A DNA stretch of 64,000 bases, taken from assembly GCF_002934235.1 (NCBI RefSeq), contig NZ_PTIS01000005.1:1-64000 (forward strand), read 5' to 3'. This document shows positions 57,956 through 64,000 of the stretch, piece after piece (positions within the stretch are counted from its first letter, which is position 1; each line of letters opens with the position of its first letter). Both the position numbers and the translations under genes were made by a program. The stretch comes from Clostridium algidicarnis DSM 15099. Its GTDB lineage: Bacteria; Bacillota; Clostridia; Clostridiales; Clostridiaceae. The notes beneath the pieces were generated by a model, which saw nothing but the letters and a program-made list of their open reading frames with translations, did not search any database and was not told where the DNA came from.

Positions 57956-58016
57956 TTGAAAAGGTTTTTATAATGTGGTATTATAAAGATACAAAGTACA
58001 AAAAAGTGTATATTGA
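57956..58016 (+). promoter_or_regulatory. yhf operon promoter and candidate YhfZ operator
   Basis: TTGAAA (57956-57961), 17 nt, TATTAT (57979-57984) is followed by a 21-bp site at 57996-58016 containing GTACAAAA and TGTATATTGA. The same site (18 of 21 bases) recurs at 59008-59028. Its position just past the transcription start suggests repression, plausibly by YhfZ itself. Confidence 0.65.
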
Positions 58017-58030
58017 CATGGAGAAATAAT

Positions 58031-58954
58031 ATGAATTTAAAAGAGAAGTTAATGCAAAAGAATGGATATGTGGCTATGACCTTAGCTAAGGAATTTGTAT
58101 CAAAGGATGTGGGAGATAGAATAGACACTGTAGCTACATTTACTGAAAGATATAATACAGCCAGAGGGACAGTTCAATCAGCTATTAAGTTTTTACAAGA
58201 ATATAAGGCTATATCTTTTGAATCTAGAGGACATCTTGGAACTTTTATAACATATATAGATTATACAAAACTTCTAGAAGTAGCAGACATAAAAAGTATA
58301 CTTGGAGTTATGCCACTTCCTTATTCAAAAAGATATGAAGGACTTGCTACAGGTATTTATAAAAGCTCATTTGCAAAGAAGTTTCCAGTAAACCTTGCAT
58401 ATATGAGGGGAGCTAGAAATAGATTAGATTCTCTAGAAGAAGGTAGATATGATTTTGCAGTTATGTCTTGTCTTGCAGCAGAACATTATATTGAAAAGGG
58501 CGAACCTATACAAATAGCAGTAAACTTTGGTACAAACTCCTTTGTTGATAACCATGTACTGGCATTTAACAAAAACTTCGGCTCTGAAATAAAAGATGGC
58601 ATGAGGGTTGGAATAGATACATCTTCATTAGATCATGAGATAATGACACTAAAAGAATGTGCTGGTAAAAAGGTAGAGTTAGTTCATTTATTATATAGCC
58701 AAATAATAAGCAATTTAGTAAACGGAACAATTGATGCCTCTATATCTACCATTGATGAAATAAGAGATAAGAAGCTAGATGTTAAATATAAAGTAGTATC
58801 GGAAGATTATGGTGGAAAAAATACACAAGCAGTTTTAGTTATACACAAAGATAGAGAAGAAATGAGAAATTTAATACTGAAATTTTTAAATAAAGAAGAA
58901 ATCATAAAATATCAAAACTCAGTTGTAGAGGAAAAAATCATACCAAATTACTAA
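58031..58954 (+). CDS. yhfZ: YhfZ-type regulator with solute-binding-like domain
   Basis: A 307-residue protein: winged HTH at the N-terminus (about 5-80; YNTARGTVQSAIKFL), then a periplasmic-binding-protein-like effector domain (about 85-300; GRYDFAVMSCLAAEHYIEKGE). This matches YhfZ of the enterobacterial yhf operon. ATG 58031 has GGAG 7 nt upstream; an earlier in-frame start at 58013 lies in the candidate operator. It likely senses the pathway's substrate and controls this operon. Confidence 0.85.
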   Translation: MNLKEKLMQKNGYVAMTLAKEFVSKDVGDRIDTVATFTERYNTARGTVQSAIKFLQEYKAISFESRGHLGTFITYIDYTKLLEVADIKSILGVMPLPYSKRYEGLATGIYKSSFAKKFPVNLAYMRGARNRLDSLEEGRYDFAVMSCLAAEHYIEKGEPIQIAVNFGTNSFVDNHVLAFNKNFGSEIKDGMRVGIDTSSLDHEIMTLKECAGKKVELVHLLYSQIISNLVNGTIDASISTIDEIRDKKLDVKYKVVSEDYGGKNTQAVLVIHKDREEMRNLILKFLNKEEIIKYQNSVVEEKIIPNY

Positions 58955-59007
58955 AAAGCTTTTATATAATAAATAAAAATAGTCTAAAGATATTTTTTAA
59001 ACTCAAT

Positions 59008-59028
59008 GTACAAAATTATGTATATTGA
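59008..59028 (+). promoter_or_regulatory. Second candidate YhfZ operator, before yhfY
   Basis: A 21-bp site sharing 18 bases with 57996-58016 (only the central three differ). It contains a TACA-N6-TGTA palindrome and ends TGTATATTGA, about 22 bp before the yhfY start. I see no clear -35/-10 pair close by. Confidence 0.6.
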
Positions 59029-59049
59029 AAAGTTTCGGGGGGATGGAAA

Positions 59050-59448
59050 ATGAATTTAATGACAAGACTAGTTATCTTAAAAGATGCTGGACAAATAGAC
59101 CAAAACATACATGGAGATATAATAAAAATAATAGATATGTTTGATGAAAAATATAACATAAAACTAACAGAAGAAAATGCATCAATGTTAATAACTCATT
59201 TAGCTATTTCTTTTAAAAGAATAAAGATTGGGGAAACTGTGAATCCTATAGAGGAAATTATGTATGAGGAGATAAGGGCAGATAAAAATTATAAAAAGGC
59301 AGAAGCAATATTTAAGGATATTGAAGTAACAATTGGAAAAAGTATTAATGACAATGAAAAAGGATTTATAATAATGCATTTATGTAGTTTACTACATAAT
59401 GAAGATACTGACAAAAATACTGACGAAAATATAATAAAGGATGTGTAA
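59050..59448 (+). CDS. yhfY: YhfY, PRD-domain protein
   Basis: A 132-residue stand-alone PTS-regulation (PRD) domain with two histidines at the expected places (ITHLAISFKR, IIMHLCSLL). Stand-alone PRD proteins of the yhf cluster are named YhfY. GGGGGG lies just upstream. It may make the operon responsive to PTS phosphorylation. Followed 2 nt later by yhfU. Confidence 0.8.
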   Translation: MNLMTRLVILKDAGQIDQNIHGDIIKIIDMFDEKYNIKLTEENASMLITHLAISFKRIKIGETVNPIEEIMYEEIRADKNYKKAEAIFKDIEVTIGKSINDNEKGFIIMHLCSLLHNEDTDKNTDENIIKDV

Positions 59449-59450
59449 TA

Positions 59451-59813
59451 ATGATTAAAATAGTTATAGGTGGGCAATTAGACAAAGATATGGTAGCAGA
59501 AATAACTAGAAAGGTTGCAGGGGATAGAGCAACTATAGAGATTAAATCTGATATAGAAGCGGCTATGGCAATTAAAACAGGAGAAGCAGATTATTATTTA
59601 GGAGCTTGTAATACTGGTGGCGGTGGAGCTTTGGCTATGGCTATAGCGCTTTTAGGTATGGGACTTTGTGCTACAGTTTCAATGCCAGGAAATATAAAAA
59701 GTAAAGAAGCAATCATAAGTGAAATTGAAGCAGGAAAAAAGGCATTTGGATTTACACCACAACATGCAGATACAGTTATTCCAATCATAATTAACAAAAT
59801 ACTAGAAGGTTAA
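59451..59813 (+). CDS. yhfU: YhfU (DUF2620) glycine-rich protein
   Basis: A 120-residue protein of the YhfU/DUF2620 family, with ADYYLGACNTGGGGALAMA and a hydrophobic ALLGMGLCATVSMPG segment. It always travels with YhfT, so it may be a small subunit or regulator of that carrier. Function unknown. 2 bp after yhfY. Confidence 0.85.
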   Translation: MIKIVIGGQLDKDMVAEITRKVAGDRATIEIKSDIEAAMAIKTGEADYYLGACNTGGGGALAMAIALLGMGLCATVSMPGNIKSKEAIISEIEAGKKAFGFTPQHADTVIPIIINKILEG

Positions 59814-59942
59814 AAATATGATATTAAGTCTGATATTAAATTCCATTTTAAGTTTAGTATTAAAACCAATATTAAATCTGAATTAAATCTAATTTTAAAT
59901 ATCAGACATTATATAAAAATATAAAAAATAGGAGGGTTTTAC

Positions 59943-61232
59943 ATGAAATTTGTAATTATAGCACTTTTAGGGGCTCTTGCAGCTATACTTTCAAACATGG
60001 GAGTTGCAGTGTTTAATGATGGGTTAAGACCCGTAGTCCCAGAATACTTAGAAGGAAGGATGGATAAAAAAGCTTTAGCAGCCACATCTTTCGCCTTAAG
60101 CTTTGGACTAGTTATAGGATTTGGTATACCAGTTTCTATAGCAGCTTCTATTATTTTAATACACAGTATACTACTAGGAACAGACATCATCGGAAGTTGG
60201 TGCCCAAGTGGTAAAAAAGGTATCATAATGTCAGGAGTTATAGGAGCTTTATATGGTTTAGGTCTTGTTAGCGGACTTCAAGCTATTGTAGATTTATTTG
60301 CTAAATTACCAATTAATTTCTTGCCTCAACTAGGACAAGTTGGAGCACCAGTTGTTGCAGCATTTGCTGTATTCCCAGCTTTAGTTGTAGCTTATCAATT
60401 TGGATTTAAAAAAGGTATCATTACATTATGTATTTCATTTTTAGTTAGACAAATAACATTATATTATGGAAAGTTTAAGTGGAATGGAGCAACAATTAAG
60501 ATAGATCAAGAAGGAATGGCTTTACTTGCAGGTATGATTATAATGCTTGTATTTGCAATGAAAGAAAAACCAGATCCTAATGCACCAAAGGTGGACCTTG
60601 TATCTATATTTGCGGAAAGAGTTAAAAAGATCAAAAAGAATTTACCTATACTTGCAGTAATGGGTGGACTTATTTCAGCAGCTACTAGCCTTGCTATGGT
60701 TGCAGGAGACCCTATATCATTAAACTTACTTAAAGAAGGTAAAAATGTAGAAGCAGCTATGACAGCTTTTGCAAGAGGAATTGGATTTATTCCATTAGTA
60801 GCAACTACAGCAATAACTACAGGAGTGTATGCTCCTGCTGGAATGACCTTTGTATTTGTAATTGGATTACTTGTAAAAAATCCTTTATTATCCTTCATAT
60901 TAGGTGCAGGAGTAATGTCTTTAGAAATATTATTCTTAGATGTACTTGCAAGATTCTTAGATAAATTCCCAGGAGTTAAAAAGTGTGGAGATAATATAAG
61001 AACATCCATGAGTAAGGTGCTTGAAGTTGCATTGCTTGTAGGTGGACTTATGGCAGCAAATGCTATGGCACCAGGACTTGGACTATTCGTTGTTATAGGA
61101 CTTTATGTACTTAACAAAACTTCAAAGAAGCCTATTGTAGATATGGCAGTTGGTCCTATGGGAGCAATTTTAGTAGGTATACTAATTAACATATTATTTG
61201 TAGTTGGACTATATCTTCCACCAATAGTTTAA
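59943..61232 (+). CDS. yhfT: YhfT membrane transporter
   Basis: A 429-residue protein with about twelve hydrophobic segments and a cytoplasmic loop (about 195-230); several glycine-rich helices and a WCPSGKKG segment near residue 82. It matches YhfT, the putative carrier of the yhf operon. Substrate unknown. TAGGAGGG precedes the ATG. The 129-bp gap before it holds loose TATTAAA-type repeats but no terminator. Confidence 0.88.
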   Translation: MKFVIIALLGALAAILSNMGVAVFNDGLRPVVPEYLEGRMDKKALAATSFALSFGLVIGFGIPVSIAASIILIHSILLGTDIIGSWCPSGKKGIIMSGVIGALYGLGLVSGLQAIVDLFAKLPINFLPQLGQVGAPVVAAFAVFPALVVAYQFGFKKGIITLCISFLVRQITLYYGKFKWNGATIKIDQEGMALLAGMIIMLVFAMKEKPDPNAPKVDLVSIFAERVKKIKKNLPILAVMGGLISAATSLAMVAGDPISLNLLKEGKNVEAAMTAFARGIGFIPLVATTAITTGVYAPAGMTFVFVIGLLVKNPLLSFILGAGVMSLEILFLDVLARFLDKFPGVKKCGDNIRTSMSKVLEVALLVGGLMAANAMAPGLGLFVVIGLYVLNKTSKKPIVDMAVGPMGAILVGILINILFVVGLYLPPIV

Positions 61233-61314
61233 TAGGTTTAAGGTTAAGTAGATAATTTATATGAAATTTACATTAGATATGAGTGAGGCATTAGATTAAA
61301 AAATTAAAACCTTA

Positions 61315-61352
61315 GATGTCTCAATATCTTTAAGATATTGGGACATCATTTT
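61315..61352 (+). terminator. Terminator-like hairpin within the yhf operon
   Basis: GATGTCTCAATATC (61315-61328) pairs with GATATTGGGACATC (61334-61347), 14 bp with one G-U, followed by ATTTT. It lies between yhfT and php, 21 bp before php's chosen start, so it probably lowers or regulates expression of the enzyme half of the operon. Confidence 0.75.
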
Positions 61353-61372
61353 AAAAGGAGGGAATGAACTTT

Positions 61373-62248
61373 ATGAAATTAGTTGAAGGAATAACTTATT
61401 CTCATGAACACGTAACATTAGATTTATCTGGAGTAAAACAAAACGATGATTGCAATCTTAATGTCTTTGATGAAACTGTAGAAGAATTTAAGGACCTTTA
61501 TAAAAAAGGTGTTAGAAACATAATAGAGGTAACTAATAGAGGCATGGGTAGAGATATAGATTATATAAAATCCGTAGCTAAAGAAACTAATATGAATATA
61601 TTATGTTCTACAGGATATTATAAGGTTCCATTTTTCCCGAAGGAAGTTTATGATTTATCCGCTAAAGAATTGTCTAAAATTATGATTGATGAAATAGTGA
61701 ATGGAATTGATGGCAGTGATATAAAAGCAGATATTATAGGAGAAATAGGAACAAGTAACAATATTATAGAAGAAGCAGAGAAAAAGGTATTTGTTGCAGG
61801 GGCTTTGGCTCATGTTGAAACAGGAAAGACTATAATAACGCATACGACTTTAGGGACTTTAGGATTAGAACAAATTGAATTATTAAAATCTTACGGTATG
61901 GATATAGAAAAACTAATAATAAGTCATGTGGACTTAACAGGAGATATAGATTATATATTAAGACTTATAGACAAGGGAGCAAATGTTGCCTTTGATACAA
62001 TTGGAAAAGAAAATTATAAGCCTGATGGTGTTAGAATAGATATGCTTAAAGAAATATGTAAAAGAGGACTTAGTGATAAGGTACTTATGTCTATGGATAT
62101 TACAAGAAAATCTAATCTAAAAGGTAGAGGTGGTATAGGGTATTCTTATTTATTAGATAATTTTATACCAAGACTTTTAGACAGTGGTATTTCAGAAAAT
62201 CATATAAAAACTATTACAGAAAAGAATATAGTAAGAATTTTAAATTAA
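61373..62248 (+). CDS. php: Phosphotriesterase homology protein (PHP/YhfV)
   Basis: A 291-residue TIM-barrel hydrolase of the phosphotriesterase/amidohydrolase group. Metal ligands are in YSHEHVTLD, GEIGTSN, ITHTTLG, ISHVDL and SMDITRK. Enzymes of this family are lactonases or phosphoesterases; the substrate of PHP is not known to me. An ATG at 61364 almost touches the ribosome site (GGAGG 61357-61361); the ATG at 61373 is better spaced. Part of the yhf operon. Confidence 0.88.
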   Translation: MKLVEGITYSHEHVTLDLSGVKQNDDCNLNVFDETVEEFKDLYKKGVRNIIEVTNRGMGRDIDYIKSVAKETNMNILCSTGYYKVPFFPKEVYDLSAKELSKIMIDEIVNGIDGSDIKADIIGEIGTSNNIIEEAEKKVFVAGALAHVETGKTIITHTTLGTLGLEQIELLKSYGMDIEKLIISHVDLTGDIDYILRLIDKGANVAFDTIGKENYKPDGVRIDMLKEICKRGLSDKVLMSMDITRKSNLKGRGGIGYSYLLDNFIPRLLDSGISENHIKTITEKNIVRILN

Positions 62249-62269
62249 GCTTTAGATAGGAGAATCTTT

Positions 62270-63373
62270 ATGAATACTTATCCTTTAAAGTCTATAGGAA
62301 TAGACGAAGCAAAGAAGATGCAATTTAAGATGATAGATACCATAACTAAATACTTTAATGGTTCAGAGGTGTTAAGCCTTGGTGACCTTGGTGTAGTTAA
62401 GGGATTAAATAAACCTTCATTTACAAAAAAGGCGGAGAAGGTTTTGGCAGAGTTTTTTAATGCTGAAGCTGCAACTTTAGTAAGGGGAGCTGGAACAGGT
62501 GCTTTAAGATGGGGTATTATAAGCTTTTTAAAACCTGGAGATAGTATACTTGTCCATGATGCTCCCATATATCCTACTACGGAAGTTACATTAAATACTA
62601 TGGGAATAAAAACTATAAAAGCTGATTTTAATAATATAGATGAAGTTAAAAAGGTGTTATTAAAAAGCAAATTAGATGGAGCATTAGTACAGTATACAAG
62701 GCAAAAGTTAGAGGATAGCTATGATATTGGAGAGATAATAACTCTTATAAAACAGCATAATGAAAATATAAAGATTATAACTGATGATAATTATGCAGTA
62801 ATGAAGGTAGATAAAATAGGTACACAACTTGGTGCTGATTTATCTGGATTTTCATCCTTTAAACTTTTAGGACCAGAAGGTGTAGGAGTTTTAGTTGGAA
62901 AAGCTGATTTAATTGAAAAAGTGGTTTCTTTAAACTATTCAGGTGGAAGTCAGGTACAAGGATTTGAAGCTATGGAAGTATTAAGAGGACTTGTATATGC
63001 TCCAGTGTCTTTAGCTATTCAAGCTGAAGTAAATGAAGAGCTGGTTGAAAGACTAAAAAACGGAGAAGTTAAAGGGGTTAAAAATGCCTTTTTAGCTAAT
63101 GCTCAATCAAAGGTTTTGTTAGTAGAATTTGAAAAAGAGATAGCCAATATTGTATTAGAAGAATCAGAAAAGTTAGGAGCAGCACCGAATCCAGTGGGAG
63201 CTGAATCTAAGTATGAGATGGTTCCAATGATATATAGGATTTCAGGAACCTTTAGGAAGGCAGACCCTACTCTTGAAAAAAGAATGATAAGAATTAATCC
63301 TATGAGAAGTGGAGCAGACACTGTTATTAGAATACTTAAGGAAAGTGTTAAAACTGCTTATGAAATATTGTAA
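62270..63373 (+). CDS. yhfS: YhfS, PLP-dependent enzyme
   Basis: A 367-residue fold-type I PLP enzyme related to aminotransferases and lyases. GAGTGALRWG lies in the cofactor phosphate-binding position, DDNYAVMK has the conserved Asp, and the PLP lysine is in FSSFKLLGPEG. TAGGAGAAT precedes the ATG. It lies 21 bp after php and 17 bp before yhfX, so the three are co-expressed. The reaction is not established; a beta-elimination or transamination is possible. Confidence 0.85.
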   Translation: MNTYPLKSIGIDEAKKMQFKMIDTITKYFNGSEVLSLGDLGVVKGLNKPSFTKKAEKVLAEFFNAEAATLVRGAGTGALRWGIISFLKPGDSILVHDAPIYPTTEVTLNTMGIKTIKADFNNIDEVKKVLLKSKLDGALVQYTRQKLEDSYDIGEIITLIKQHNENIKIITDDNYAVMKVDKIGTQLGADLSGFSSFKLLGPEGVGVLVGKADLIEKVVSLNYSGGSQVQGFEAMEVLRGLVYAPVSLAIQAEVNEELVERLKNGEVKGVKNAFLANAQSKVLLVEFEKEIANIVLEESEKLGAAPNPVGAESKYEMVPMIYRISGTFRKADPTLEKRMIRINPMRSGADTVIRILKESVKTAYEIL

Positions 63374-63390
63374 GGAAGAGGAATGATGTT

Positions 63391-64000
63391 ATGTTTTTAG
63401 AAAAGACTATAGATAGAAACCCTAACCTAATAAAAGCTGCATTTTATCTTCATCAAGAAGGCGTTATATCACCTGATACCTATGTATTAGATTATGATAT
63501 GATCTTAGAAAATGCAAAGATGATGAAAAAGGAAGCAGATAAGTACGGAATAAAGCTATATTTTATGGGAAAACAAATAGGTAGGAATCCTTTAATTTGT
63601 AAGGCTTTAGTGGATATGGGGTTTGAAGGGGCTGTGGCTGTAGATTATAAAGATGCCAAGATTCATATCGAAAATGGTATTAAACTTGGTCATGTGGGAC
63701 ATTTAGTACAAATACCTAAAAATGATGTGGAACTTATAGTTTCTGCAAGGCCACAAACTATATCTATTTACTCTATTGAAAAGGCTAAAGAGATATCTAA
63801 GGCAGCAGTAAAACTTAATGTAAAGCAAAATATTACTTTAAGAGTTATTGATGATGAAGATATGTTATATCCCGCTCAATATGGTGGTTTTTATTTAAAG
63901 GATTTAGAAAAGGTTGTAGATGAACTCAGAAGTTTACCAAATATAGTGATTCATGGACTAACCTCATTTCCTTGTTTTTTATATGATAGCAAAGAAAAGA
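63391..64000 (+). CDS. yhfX: YhfX, alanine racemase-like PLP protein (partial)
   Basis: The frame is open from ATG 63391 to the window edge (203 residues seen), so the C-terminus is missing. GGAAGAGGA lies 8 nt upstream; two other ATGs just before are in a frame that stops at once. Contains TYVLDYDMILENA, the normal start of a fold-type III PLP barrel. The expected PLP lysine appears in the next strand segment as YFMGKQIGRN. It matches YhfX, predicted to be a racemase or decarboxylase. E. coli-type yhfW may follow beyond the edge. Confidence 0.85.
   Translation, partial: MFLEKTIDRNPNLIKAAFYLHQEGVISPDTYVLDYDMILENAKMMKKEADKYGIKLYFMGKQIGRNPLICKALVDMGFEGAVAVDYKDAKIHIENGIKLGHVGHLVQIPKNDVELIVSARPQTISIYSIEKAKEISKAAVKLNVKQNITLRVIDDEDMLYPAQYGGFYLKDLEKVVDELRSLPNIVIHGLTSFPCFLYDSKEK

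Overview
This is a 64 kb stretch of very AT-rich DNA from a low-GC, Gram-positive anaerobe, most likely Clostridium (sensu stricto). The evidence is the strong AGGAGG ribosome sites, the strong A/T codon bias, LevR- and AcoR-type sigma-54 regulators, an oxygen-scavenging flavodiiron fusion, and the clostridial ftsEX-ctp-uvrBA-pbp-uvrC and rapZ-yvcK-whiA blocks. I saw no rRNA, tRNA, prophage, insertion sequence or CRISPR array.

Left end, 0.3-11.3 kb: two sigma-54 systems. The first is a lactose/cellobiose-family PTS (IIB, IIC, IIA) behind a clear -24/-12 promoter and an 11-bp inverted-repeat enhancer. It is followed by its LevR-type activator, a BadF/MurK-type amino-sugar kinase, the last ~46 codons of a lost anhydro-MurNAc kinase (anmK), and a MupG-type 6-phospho-N-acetylmuramidase. 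Together these read as uptake and cleavage of a cell-wall disaccharide (MurNAc-GlcNAc). The second, on the minus strand, is a zinc butanediol-dehydrogenase-type alcohol dehydrogenase with its own -24/-12 promoter, palindromic enhancers and an adjacent AcoR-type activator. A perfect (TAACTG)x10 array lies between the two systems.

Accessory region, 11.3-24.6 kb: a membrane-anchored DUF3298-type protein with an unusual hairpin between ribosome site and start; an ABC-2 exporter with two permeases plus a NarL-type two-component pair (LnrLMN/LnrJK-like layout); a small unknown protein; BrnQ; a short SSB paralogue; a class F flavodiiron-rubredoxin-NADH reductase fusion; and a small export protein. 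Three copies of an unrecognised palindromic repeat (15-bp inverted cores on a 30-bp period) lie here, two of them bracketing the ABC/two-component cassette.

Core region, 24.9-57.9 kb: a MoxR-DUF58-DUF4129-like operon, acpS, a GerS-like lipoprotein, the EndoAI/EndoA toxin-antitoxin pair, YitT, ftsEX, a carboxy-terminal protease, a MinJ-like PDZ membrane protein, uvrB (with a LexA box) and uvrA, then FHA-rodA-pbp-uvrC, a PHP phosphoesterase, murB, hisC, rapZ-yvcK-whiA, a YtoI-like CBS protein, a Dabb protein and a chemotaxis receptor. This is mainly envelope synthesis, division and DNA repair.

Right end, 57.9-64 kb: an almost complete yhf operon (yhfZ-yhfY-yhfU-yhfT-php-yhfS-yhfX, the last cut by the window edge). 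To my knowledge its physiological role is not established. Two near-identical 21-bp candidate operators, each with a TACA-N6-TGTA palindrome, precede yhfZ and yhfY. An in-operon terminator-like hairpin separates yhfT from php.
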